64,000 nt of DNA from an uncultured Treponema sp. (lineage in GTDB: Bacteria > Spirochaetota > Spirochaetia > Treponematales > Treponemataceae). The notes under the pieces were generated by a model. The model was given only the letters and a program-made list of their open reading frames with translations, ran no database searches and had not been told where the DNA came from. The stretch is from the NCBI GenBank assembly GCA_937877515.1, contig CALFIX010000076.1, positions 1 to 64,000 of the forward strand, read 5' to 3'. How positions within the stretch are numbered: position 1 is the first letter of the stretch; each line of letters begins with the position of its first letter. The position numbers and the translations under genes are program-made. Shown one piece after another: positions 34,154-42,362 of the stretch.

Positions 34154-37100
34154 TTAAAAAGTTAGTCTCCAGGAAAGCGTAAGAGATGTGTCTGGTATAA
34201 AAGATCTGTTTCCTATCTGACTTAAATCCAAATCAAACACAGAATCTAATCTTATGTTTGCAAAAGGAGCAGCAAGTTCAAAACCAATTTCTGGCTGGAA
34301 CACAATATCTTTTCCATCAAACTCACTAATGCTTTGGTCACTACCACTGTACGACCAGTGCATAAGGGCCTCCGCATAGATTGTATCCCCGAAGTATTTT
34401 CCTATGTAAACAGTTGAATTGTCAAAGAAGTTACTAAAAACCTTGCCCAACACTTCATTATTGTTATCAAGGTTCAGACCGTTCTTGACAGTGTTCTGGA
34501 AAAATGAATTTCGTATGGAGAATATATCAAAATTACCTAAGTCTCGCAATGCACCTTCTATTTTTCTAAATACGGCAGCCTGAACCAAATAGTCTCCGGC
34601 AGCAACGGCAATTTCCCCTACACTTGACGAGTCTCCTGTTGCAATCTGACCTAAAATACTCATAATTTCATTTTCTGATTTTGCAGGCGTTGCATAAAGA
34701 CTTGGATGAAAGTTTGCTACATTCTGTCTAATCGCTGACAAAGTAATAGTTACGGGGTTTCCTGCACTGTCGTGTTCGCGGGTTTCTGCCCTGAATGTTA
34801 CCATTGGATTAAAAGAACCCTGATTTTCATTCATTATGATTCTACCTTCTTTTAAGTAGAAGTTGCGGCTTAAATAACTTACTTCTCCACCTCTTAAAAC
34901 AACATCACCTTTTAAGGTCCATAAATCAGCTGAGCTGTCAAATGTAAAGGCTACATTTGTATTAGGTGCAATTATGCCCCTTAAAATAGGATTCAATTCA
35001 ACTTGAACTTTCTGCCCGACCAAAAGATTTAAATCTATATTCATTCCCATTGGAACAGCCTGAGAATTTTGAGACCCAACACTTTCCTGTTCATTATTCA
35101 GCAGGCTTAAAAAATTATCTATCAAAATTATATCTGTATTATTAAGTCCAATATCTCCTGAGAGATCTAAAGAATTGTCCTGCATAAGAAGAGTTGCTTT
35201 TGCAGAAGCATTTCCTCTTATGCGTAAAAGAGGAATTCTAACATCAATTGGAATACCTTTTTTAGAAGATGTTTCCAGGTTTACTTCCATTACTCCAAAG
35301 GTTAGACGATCCAAAGAAAAGAAGGCAGAAGCAGCAAAGTTAGTATCCTGTATATTAAAAACGGTTTCCGGAATTTGAATTTCATTTTGAATCATCTCTA
35401 CAAACAATTCTTTTGCCGTAATATGTTCCGGAACAAACGAAGGAAGATTTAAGTCTAAATCTGAAACAACTATAGCCCCATCTATGCCAGGGTCATTTGC
35501 AAGGCCCGTAATTTCTGCAGAGCCTGTAACAACACCGTTGTAAATGGTAAAGAAATCAGAGTTTATAATGTAAGCAAAACGGGATACATCCAAATACACG
35601 TTGTCTAAATGCAAATCCATCACGTTTCCGGAAAGTTTTCCGCCTAACTCAAAATGCAGGGGCTTAGAAGAATCTACTGTAAAATTCAGGGAACCGTCAT
35701 CTAAAAGCTCTCCATACGCACCCAGGTTTTCATCTGTCATTATATCAAAACGTCCTGGAGAACGGATTACAGACGCAGAAATAGGAAAGTCCTCCGTAAA
35801 AATATTTCCTTCTAACTTTGGTATGGAAAGTTCCAGAGAATAAAATTCAGGGAAGCCGTTTGAAGAGCCTTCACCACTAAGGTTTGTGAGTAAAACATTA
35901 AATGGAGCTTCTAAAATTTTATCACCCATTGCAAAATTTAAATTTGCATTTGCACTTCCGTTAAAGCTGGCAATATCTATATCTGCATTTATTTTTTTTA
36001 CTTCAAAACCGTTCCATAAAGCTCTAAAATCTGAAACACTTATCTTATTTTCCAGAATTGCAGCATCGCCACTGGCCAAAAGCGGCATACCTCCAGCCTG
36101 CATAGAAAAGGAGCTGATAGAAAGGCTTACATATGGGTTTTCTATTGTACCGCTTGCAGTAACTAAAGCAGTTAATGTGTCATCTGAATGTTGATTTTCT
36201 AAGACGTGAGAAAGCTCCAGCTGATTGACATTTACTTCTGCATTAAAAAAGAAATCTTCTGTCAAATGTTCTCCGGAAAAATCTTCTCCCATAGGGTTTG
36301 TTACAGATGCATTAACAGAAACAGACTCTGAGTTAAGAGGATTAGAAAGAATTAAATCTAAATTTGCAGAGTCAAATATGGAATTCTTTACATTCAGTAA
36401 GGCATATCCTGAACCACTTAAAGCTGAAACCGTATCCGAAAAAGAAACATCAGAAAGCAAAACACCCTCCGGGTCTACGGAGCCTTTGAGGGCAAATTTG
36501 GGTTTTGTTATGATCAAGCCTGATAATTCCTCAGCTTCAAAGTTTTTTATATCCACACTAAAATCCCTAAGGGATGAATATTTAAATGAGGAGTCAAAAC
36601 TAAAGGAAAAAATATAGTCAGAAACAGAAACAGGGAAAGAAGAAAATTCTACAGAACCTTCTATAGTGTTTTCTAAATTAGCGGTAACATCAAATCCGTA
36701 ATCACCCGTTAGGGAGAGCCATTTACCAATATTGTATACTCCATTAAGTTCATAAGGAATTTTGTTAACGTTTAACCTCATGTTGATTAAAGCCTGACCG
36801 TATTCGGGAGAATAGTCTGCTTCCAGGCTTGCACTTACGTTTTGTTTTCCGTAAAGCAAGTCAAACTGAGTAACCTGCAAAGACTGTTCTGTTCCGTCAA
36901 AAGAAAGAACCAGCATCTGGCGTTCCTCTTTTGTATTTGCAAAAACAGAATATGGAGAGTTGAACGTAACAGATTTGAAATCTGTAGAAAGATAAAATTC
37001 CATACTTGTAATAAAAGGCTGCAGGCTTGCAGCTAAGGAACCTAATGTTTTATTTTCTTCCGTATCAATAAAGCAAGAAGCAATATTTAAGACGCTGTCT

Positions 37101-38617
37101 AAAAACAGGCTGTCAATTTCTACTGAAGTTTGTAATTCTTGATTGGTTCCTAGACCAAAGCTTCCGTTTAAGTTTATTCTGCCCCCCACATCAAAATCTG
37201 AATGACTTAAATCCATGAGCGAAAAATCAAAATCTATATTATTTTTTTTAGGATAAAAATTTAATGCGATTTCTGAAAGCTTTTGCTCATTAAAAGAAAC
37301 TTCCGGTATAAAACACATAAAGCCATTTTCTAATGGGTCTGCATAAAGTTCCCCGGATATTACGCCCCCATTCGGCATGGTAAAATGCTCTAAAAGAAGA
37401 ACAGCATTTGGCTTTATAGATGGAATATTATATGAGCCATACAAAGAACCGCTTACAATTTGTCCGTCTGCCGTCAGGGAATCTACAAAAATATTTTCTG
37501 TATTCCCATGAGCATTAAGTCTTACATACTGACCTGAAGGAGTAATATTTTTTGAAAGATTACAGGAAACATCTCCTTTCCACGAATATTCTAAGCTTCT
37601 CAAATTTGCATCAAGCGAAATGTCGCAAGAAAGAAGAGTTCCGTCTAAATCTTTTAACAAAGAAGAATAACCTGGAGCCTTTATTAAACGCACAGGGTTT
37701 AATTCCCTCATAAGAACATTTAAGTTTAACTCTGCACTTCTGTTTCCTAATTCAAGGGAAATATTATATGGCAGAATACGCTGAATGGTCTGAAAAGTAA
37801 AAAGTTCATCTTCATATCTAAGTAAAAATTGAGTTTTATTTAGTGTTATATCTGCGAAAGGATATTCATCCAGGATTATCTTTAATGAACTGCCAGAAAC
37901 AACGTTCAGCAAAGTACCGTCGATTTTATAGGCCGCACCTATTTTTTTATTATCAAAAGATGACATGCTAAAAACGACGTATCCCTCTATGCCGCTGGAA
38001 AGCGAAGAAGCTCTCTTTTTTTGAAAATTAATTTCTTTTACAAAAGTTTCCAGACTAAAAGCAGAAGAAGCAAAACCTACTCCAATATTTTTTACCTGAA
38101 CATCAAACGGTAATGAAAAAAAAACCTGTTCTAATGTCTGCATTACATCTTTAGAAATAAGGAGTTCTTCATCAACACTATTTTCTTCCTGAGAAGGAGG
38201 AATTAGAGCAGATATTTTTTCGTTTATAAGGCGATACTTATCTATATTGTAATCAAAACGAACATCACTTATCTGAACATTTGTAAAGGTATGTTCTAAA
38301 TCTCCATGCAACAGATTAAAGATGTTGTAGGAAACAGAAACTTTCTTAACAGAAAAAATTTCATCACCGGACTCCACATCTTTAACAACAACGCCCTTAA
38401 ACCTAAGTCCAGTCAAAACAGACGGAGATAGAGATTCATATTGCAGGGTAAGTCCTGTTTTTTCTGTAAAAAGATTAAGATAATGATTTTCCAGGGACAG
38501 GAGAGAGCGGCTGACATATTTGTAAGCAGGTCGCACCACTATAAAAATGACGGCCATTAAAACGAGAAATATAAAAATGCTCAAGATTGTTTTAGAAACC
38601 CTAGATTTCATAATCAT
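34154..38617 (-). CDS. tamB: TamB-like translocation and assembly protein
   Basis: A 1487-aa AsmA/TamB-type protein. It has one N-terminal membrane anchor (about residues 10-32: ILSIFIFLVLMAVIFIVV), then more than 1100 residues of repetitive beta strands that form a hydrophobic groove, now seen as a lipid-transfer bridge between membranes. The C-terminal DUF490 domain has VSYLSRNFYLKEGRIIMNE, ENEIMSILGQIATGD and the terminal LTLSWRLTF. It precedes bamA by 14 bp in the same operon, as I recall for T. pallidum. Start: two in-frame ATGs (38617, 38611) and no clear ribosome binding site. The 97-bp gap to tmk must hold divergent promoters, but none stands out. Confidence 0.9.
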   Translation of the reverse strand: MIMKSRVSKTILSIFIFLVLMAVIFIVVRPAYKYVSRSLLSLENHYLNLFTEKTGLTLQYESLSPSVLTGLRFKGVVVKDVESGDEIFSVKKVSVSYNIFNLLHGDLEHTFTNVQISDVRFDYNIDKYRLINEKISALIPPSQEENSVDEELLISKDVMQTLEQVFFSLPFDVQVKNIGVGFASSAFSLETFVKEINFQKKRASSLSSGIEGYVVFSMSSFDNKKIGAAYKIDGTLLNVVSGSSLKIILDEYPFADITLNKTQFLLRYEDELFTFQTIQRILPYNISLELGNRSAELNLNVLMRELNPVRLIKAPGYSSLLKDLDGTLLSCDISLDANLRSLEYSWKGDVSCNLSKNITPSGQYVRLNAHGNTENIFVDSLTADGQIVSGSLYGSYNIPSIKPNAVLLLEHFTMPNGGVISGELYADPLENGFMCFIPEVSFNEQKLSEIALNFYPKKNNIDFDFSLMDLSHSDFDVGGRINLNGSFGLGTNQELQTSVEIDSLFLDSVLNIASCFIDTEENKTLGSLAASLQPFITSMEFYLSTDFKSVTFNSPYSVFANTKEERQMLVLSFDGTEQSLQVTQFDLLYGKQNVSASLEADYSPEYGQALINMRLNVNKIPYELNGVYNIGKWLSLTGDYGFDVTANLENTIEGSVEFSSFPVSVSDYIFSFSFDSSFKYSSLRDFSVDIKNFEAEELSGLIITKPKFALKGSVDPEGVLLSDVSFSDTVSALSGSGYALLNVKNSIFDSANLDLILSNPLNSESVSVNASVTNPMGEDFSGEHLTEDFFFNAEVNVNQLELSHVLENQHSDDTLTALVTASGTIENPYVSLSISSFSMQAGGMPLLASGDAAILENKISVSDFRALWNGFEVKKINADIDIASFNGSANANLNFAMGDKILEAPFNVLLTNLSGEGSSNGFPEFYSLELSIPKLEGNIFTEDFPISASVIRSPGRFDIMTDENLGAYGELLDDGSLNFTVDSSKPLHFELGGKLSGNVMDLHLDNVYLDVSRFAYIINSDFFTIYNGVVTGSAEITGLANDPGIDGAIVVSDLDLNLPSFVPEHITAKELFVEMIQNEIQIPETVFNIQDTNFAASAFFSLDRLTFGVMEVNLETSSKKGIPIDVRIPLLRIRGNASAKATLLMQDNSLDLSGDIGLNNTDIILIDNFLSLLNNEQESVGSQNSQAVPMGMNIDLNLLVGQKVQVELNPILRGIIAPNTNVAFTFDSSADLWTLKGDVVLRGGEVSYLSRNFYLKEGRIIMNENQGSFNPMVTFRAETREHDSAGNPVTITLSAIRQNVANFHPSLYATPAKSENEIMSILGQIATGDSSSVGEIAVAAGDYLVQAAVFRKIEGALRDLGNFDIFSIRNSFFQNTVKNGLNLDNNNEVLGKVFSNFFDNSTVYIGKYFGDTIYAEALMHWSYSGSDQSISEFDGKDIVFQPEIGFELAAPFANIRLDSVFDLDLSQIGNRSFIPDTSLTLSWRLTF

Positions 38618-38714
38618 ACGTCTAAGGGACTTGCAAAAGTCTCATAACTCTTATAAGCTCCTAGAAATTCCCTCTATCTTATCGGAAAATAAATGCTTGT
38701 AGAAGAAGGTTTTT

Positions 38715-39365
38715 ATGACATTAAAAAATTTTATAGTATTTGAAGGCATAGACGGAGCAGGTACGACTACTCAAATAAGACTTTTAAGAGAAAAGGTTCA
38801 GAATCTTAATCTTAAGAAAAACTTTTTCTTTACTCAGGAACCAAGTTCTTCTCCTACAGGAATTTTCTTACGGAGCATGCTAAAGGGAGACGTAAAATGC
38901 ACTAACGAAACAGCAGCTTACCTTTTTGCAGCAGACAGAAACGAACATGTAAAGGGTTCTCTAAAAACAGAAGAAAATAATCTTGTATCAGGCATACAAA
39001 AAGCTTGTGAAAATGGAAACATTGTAATAAGTGACCGATACTTCTTTTCCAGTCTCGCATACCAGAGCACGGACTGTCCACCAGAAGTACCACGCCTTTT
39101 AAACTCTCTATTTCCTCTGCCAGAACTTCTCTTTTATTTTGAAATTACTCCAGAAACAGCCTTAAAACGCGTAGACGGACGTGGAGAAAGAGAAATATAC
39201 GAAAAGCAGGATTTTCTTACTAAAACAGTTGAACACTACCATCAGGTTTTAGATGAATATTCATGTAAAAAAGCTGAAGGCATGAAGATTGTAAAACTTG
39301 ATGCAACAGAAAGCAAAGAAAAGATTGCAGTGAAAATTTGGCACGAAATTGAAGAATTGCTGTAA
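38715..39365 (+). CDS. tmk: thymidylate kinase with altered P-loop
   Basis: Thymidylate kinase (216 aa) makes dTDP from dTMP. It has the N-terminal P-loop region FIVFEGIDGAGTTTQ, the nucleotide-binding SDRYFFSSLAYQST, and a LID-like GRGEREIYEKQDFL. The usual P-loop Lys (GxGKTTQ) is Thr here: codon 17 is ACG at 38763-38765. Otherwise the protein is complete and of normal length. AAGAAGG precedes the ATG. A plausible but weak promoter (TTGCAA at 38631, TATAAG at 38652, spacing only 15) lies in the gap. It starts the plus-strand run tmk - unknown - cysteine desulfurase. Confidence 0.9.
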   Translation: MTLKNFIVFEGIDGAGTTTQIRLLREKVQNLNLKKNFFFTQEPSSSPTGIFLRSMLKGDVKCTNETAAYLFAADRNEHVKGSLKTEENNLVSGIQKACENGNIVISDRYFFSSLAYQSTDCPPEVPRLLNSLFPLPELLFYFEITPETALKRVDGRGEREIYEKQDFLTKTVEHYHQVLDEYSCKKAEGMKIVKLDATESKEKIAVKIWHEIEELL

Positions 39366-39397
39366 AAGCAAGCAAACATTTTTCCGATACTGTTAAT

Positions 39398-40024
39398 GTG
39401 AAAAAGTCATTATTTACCTCAAAAATTTTAATTTTATTCGTCGTACTCTTATTTTTTACATCTCAGGGCGCATTTTCTTATGTATGTAAATACAAGGAAG
39501 ATTATCTTAAGCTCTACCATGTTCATTACGCGCAGCTGCCTGACGACTGCATGGAAAACATTTATTGGCTGGAACATGCTGTGAATGCTGATTTTGCAAA
39601 CCCGCTCTATGCTTACGCAAAAATAGAAAATGAAGAACAGTGGGAAAAATATAGATATCTTTTTCAGATGCACTTAAACTTAAAACTTGTAGAACAACAC
39701 TTACGGTTAGGCCGCGTCTATGACAAAAAGGTAGCATATTTTTATGATGCACCATGGAAAGAAGAATATCTTAGAAACCTGGAAAAAACCCAAAGCTGTT
39801 ATAACGCAGCATACTACTACTGGAACGAAGCAAAGCTTTGGGCAGAGAAGGCAAATGTAACAAAGTTTCGCTTTATGTACATAACGGATTTACAGGAATG
39901 GGAAGATGAACGAGAACGCATTGCAGAAGGCACTCTTAATTATGAAAAAACTTTAGACAGGGAAACAAAACGCGTTCAAAAAGTAATAGATGACCTCGTT
40001 GCAATGAAAGAAAAAAAATACTAA
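39398..40024 (+). CDS. secreted hypothetical protein, probably treponemal
   Basis: A 208-aa protein with a clear signal peptide (ILILFVVLLFFTSQGAFS, cleavage near residue 27). The mature part is rich in Tyr, Trp, Glu and Lys, with repeated aromatic-acidic patterns (EEQWEKYRYLF, YYYWNEAKLWAEKA) and a helical, charged C-terminus. No family recognised; it is probably periplasmic and helical. The start is GTG at 39398 (MKKSLF); an overlapping ATG at 39396 is out of frame. No strong ribosome binding site. It lies 32 bp after tmk and 9 bp before the cysteine desulfurase, so probably co-transcribed. Confidence 0.7.
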   Translation: MKKSLFTSKILILFVVLLFFTSQGAFSYVCKYKEDYLKLYHVHYAQLPDDCMENIYWLEHAVNADFANPLYAYAKIENEEQWEKYRYLFQMHLNLKLVEQHLRLGRVYDKKVAYFYDAPWKEEYLRNLEKTQSCYNAAYYYWNEAKLWAEKANVTKFRFMYITDLQEWEDERERIAEGTLNYEKTLDRETKRVQKVIDDLVAMKEKKY

Positions 40025-40033
40025 ACTCCCTGC

Positions 40034-41212
40034 ATGATTTCCAAAGAACATTACTTTGATTGGGCTGCAACAGCCCCACAAGATGAATCTATTATAAAAG
40101 AAGCTCTTCAGTGTTCATTAGAGCACTGGGGAAACCCTTCCAGCATTCACGAAGCTGGCTCTGATGCAAAAAAATTCTTAGAAGAAGCAAGAAAAAGAGC
40201 CGGCAAAGCATTAAATGTAAACCCTGAAAATATTTATTTTACTTCTGGCGGAACAGAAAGCGACCACATTCCTCTTTTATCAGTTCTTACGCGCCCTCAA
40301 AAAGGAAACATTATATTAAGTGCAATAGAACACCCCGCTCTTCGCGAAATGGCAAAGATGGTAGAAAACTGTGGTTGGAAAACGATTTTTGTATCCCCCA
40401 ACAAAGATGGAGTTGTTGAACCGGAAGCCATAGAAGAAAAATTAAACGGAGACACTGCCTTTGTAAGCGTAATGGCGGTAAACAATGAAACGGGTGTAAT
40501 TCAGCCCATATACAAAATTGCAGACATGCTTACAGACTGGGCAAAAAATAAAAGGCGTCCGTTATTTCATGTAGATTGCGTACAGGCTGGCGGAAAAATT
40601 CCATTAAACCTGAACTACAGGGGCATAGATGCAGCTTCTTTTAGTGCCCACAAAATTGGAGGACCAAGAGGCTCTGGTATTTTGTACCTTTCTAAAGAAA
40701 TAAACTCTTTTTTACGCGGTGGCGGACAGGAAAAGGGCATCAGAAGCGGAACAGAAAATTTATTTGGAGCTACAGCAATTTCTCTCTGTCTTGAAAAGTA
40801 TTTCATATCTGAACAAAATCAAACCGCATTTGAACGTTACAAAACTCAAGAAAATTGGACCAATGATTTTATAAACGGACTAAAGAAAATAAAAGGCTGC
40901 TCAATAATTCCTCACAAAAGAGGTTATTCAGATGCGCAGTGTGAAGCTTATTCACCCTGGATTGTTCAGGCGTCTTTTCCCGGCATACCGGGACAGGTTA
41001 TGGAAAGGGCTTTAAGCAGCAAAGGCTTTTACATTTCTACAGGAAGTGCCTGCTCTGCAGGTAAACACTCACGCCCTATATTAGACACCATGCAGATAGC
41101 CGGTGAAGAAAAAGAAGCTGCCGTAAGATTTAGTTTTGGTTTTTCAACTTCTCAAAAATCAATGCAGGAGCTGTTAGAAGCTATAAAAGAGGTTACTGAG
41201 CAGTTTTTATAA
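40034..41212 (+). CDS. cysteine desulfurase (NifS/IscS type)
   Basis: A 392-aa PLP enzyme that takes sulfur from cysteine for Fe-S clusters or tRNA thiolation. Key residues: His100 (SAIEHPALREM), Asp181 of FHVDCVQAGGK, Lys207 (SFSAHKIGGPRGSG, PLP Schiff base) and Cys340 in the mobile loop (STGSACSAGKHSRP). The short loop around the Cys (SACSxG) suggests the NifS/IscS group rather than SufS. No iscU or mnmA is adjacent, so the acceptor is not evident from the window. Confidence 0.92.
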   Translation: MISKEHYFDWAATAPQDESIIKEALQCSLEHWGNPSSIHEAGSDAKKFLEEARKRAGKALNVNPENIYFTSGGTESDHIPLLSVLTRPQKGNIILSAIEHPALREMAKMVENCGWKTIFVSPNKDGVVEPEAIEEKLNGDTAFVSVMAVNNETGVIQPIYKIADMLTDWAKNKRRPLFHVDCVQAGGKIPLNLNYRGIDAASFSAHKIGGPRGSGILYLSKEINSFLRGGGQEKGIRSGTENLFGATAISLCLEKYFISEQNQTAFERYKTQENWTNDFINGLKKIKGCSIIPHKRGYSDAQCEAYSPWIVQASFPGIPGQVMERALSSKGFYISTGSACSAGKHSRPILDTMQIAGEEKEAAVRFSFGFSTSQKSMQELLEAIKEVTEQFL

Positions 41213-41227
41213 TTTTCCTAAAGGCTC

Positions 41228-41256
41228 TTGAATAACTTTTTCAAATTTTATATATT
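41228..41256 (+). promoter_or_regulatory. sigma70-type promoter of the PUR-domain gene
   Basis: TTGAAT (41228-41233) and TATATT (41251-41256) are 17 bp apart in the 77-bp gap after the cysteine desulfurase gene. Predicted start is near 41263, giving a leader of under 30 nt that is mostly occupied by the palindrome at 41275-41289. Confidence 0.6.
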
Positions 41257-41274
41257 TCTCCTTACTCTAATTAC

Positions 41275-41289
41275 GCAGGAGTCTCCTGC
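41275..41289 (+). promoter_or_regulatory. perfect palindrome covering the ribosome binding site of the PUR-domain gene
   Basis: GCAGGAG-T-CTCCTGC is a perfect 7-bp inverted repeat with a single central base, ending directly at the ATG at 41290. The left arm contains the AGGAG Shine-Dalgarno. As DNA it could be an operator; as RNA the one-base loop cannot fold fully, but a shortened hairpin could still hide the site. Confidence 0.6.
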
Positions 41290-41766
41290 ATGGAACAACA
41301 AAAATCAACTTTAGTATTAGGGAAGGAAAACATGGGTATTCGCGGAGAACTGTACACAACACAGGTAAACTTAGAAAACAGGTCTTACTTTTTTAACGTA
41401 AAAGAAAACCGCAATGGTGATGTATTTTTGCAGATTGTAGAAAGCAAAATTAAAGATGGTGTAGATGACAGAAGAGCAATTGTTGTTTTTGCAGAAGACA
41501 TGCAGCGCTTTTTAAAGGGGATGACAGAATCTTTGGATTTTATTGAAAAAGACTCAAAGGAAAAGTCTAAGGCAAAAGCTGCTAAAAAAGCAGAAAAAGA
41601 GGCCAAGTATTCAAAATCTGCAAACAGCGGGGGTGCCTCAAAGAAGGTTTATCGCCGCAAGGGAGAAAGCCGCCTTGTTGCAGAACGAAAGAGAGAAAGG
41701 GAAGACGACGGCATTAAGAGAACAGGACGTATTCACGTTGCATCAAAACGCAATGTAGAAGACTAA
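41290..41766 (+). CDS. PUR-domain nucleic-acid-binding protein
   Basis: A 158-aa protein. Residues 15-80 match the bacterial PUR-alpha-like domain (DUF3276 type): GIRGELYTTQVNLENRSYFF, then ENRNGDVFLQIVESK and a closing helix FAEDMQRFLKGM. The remaining 75 residues are a strongly basic Lys/Arg/Ala tail (KSKAKAAKKAEKEAK, RRKGESRLVAERKRERE) likely to add nucleic-acid binding. The Borrelia relative BpuR binds DNA and RNA and affects its own expression. Two starts are possible: ATG 41290 behind the palindrome, or ATG 41332 (residue 15), which has GGAAGGA at good spacing and begins right at the PUR domain. The gene end overlaps rnhB on the other strand by 4 bp. Confidence 0.82.
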   Translation: MEQQKSTLVLGKENMGIRGELYTTQVNLENRSYFFNVKENRNGDVFLQIVESKIKDGVDDRRAIVVFAEDMQRFLKGMTESLDFIEKDSKEKSKAKAAKKAEKEAKYSKSANSGGASKKVYRRKGESRLVAERKREREDDGIKRTGRIHVASKRNVED

Positions 41767-42362
41767 TAAGTAAACGAAAGCCTCTGTATAGGAGAAGGTC
41801 CTATACGGTGGCAAATTTCGCGATGAGCCTTTGTAGGATACCCCTTATGGCGTGCATAACCATATTCAGGGTAGTCCTTATCGTATTGAATCATAAGCTT
41901 GTCACGTTCAACCTTTGCAATAATGCTTGCAGCCATAACAGCAGGATATTTTGCATCTGCTTTAGGTTCACATCGCACGGCACAGGAAAGCTCCGGAACA
42001 GAAGTTCCATCAACTACTGCCCTTAAATTATCTTCCAGAATAAAAGGAAAATTATTTTTTTTACACCAGAACGGTAGTTTTTTTAACATCATTTTATAGG
42101 CCAGGCTCATTGCCTTCATGCTGGCCTGTAAAATATTTATTCTATCAATTTCTTCGTGACTGACAAAAGCAAGTCCCCAGCAAGCCTTATCTAAAATAAT
42201 TTTTTCAGCACTCTCTCTTTTTTTCTCAGACAGCTTTTTACTATCATTTAAAATTTCTACAGGAAAATCTTTAGGTAAGAGAACACAGGAAGCACTGACA
42301 GGACCTGCTAAAGGACCTCGTCCAGCTTCGTCTAAACCAATTTCAAAAAAATCAGAATCCAC
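41763..42362 (-). CDS. rnhB: ribonuclease HII
   Basis: RNase HII (199 aa) removes RNA from RNA-DNA hybrids and misincorporated ribonucleotides. It has the active-site start EIGLDEAGRGPLAGPVSASC with the DEAGRGP motif, a VDGTSVPEL segment, MAASIIAKVERDKLM and the C-terminal YARHKGYPTKAHREICHRIGPSPIQR. Length is typical. The start region overlaps the end of the upstream beta-helix gene by 11 bp. Its end overlaps the convergent PUR-domain gene by 4 bp with no terminator between. Confidence 0.96.
   Translation of the reverse strand: MDSDFFEIGLDEAGRGPLAGPVSASCVLLPKDFPVEILNDSKKLSEKKRESAEKIILDKACWGLAFVSHEEIDRINILQASMKAMSLAYKMMLKKLPFWCKKNNFPFILEDNLRAVVDGTSVPELSCAVRCEPKADAKYPAVMAASIIAKVERDKLMIQYDKDYPEYGYARHKGYPTKAHREICHRIGPSPIQRLSFTY

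Noticed and set aside
38618..38714. CTTATAAG palindrome between tamB and tmk as a shared -10 for both directions
   Set aside because: Only the plus side has a -35-like TTGCAA, at 15 bp; the minus side has none. Too weak to list as a promoter.
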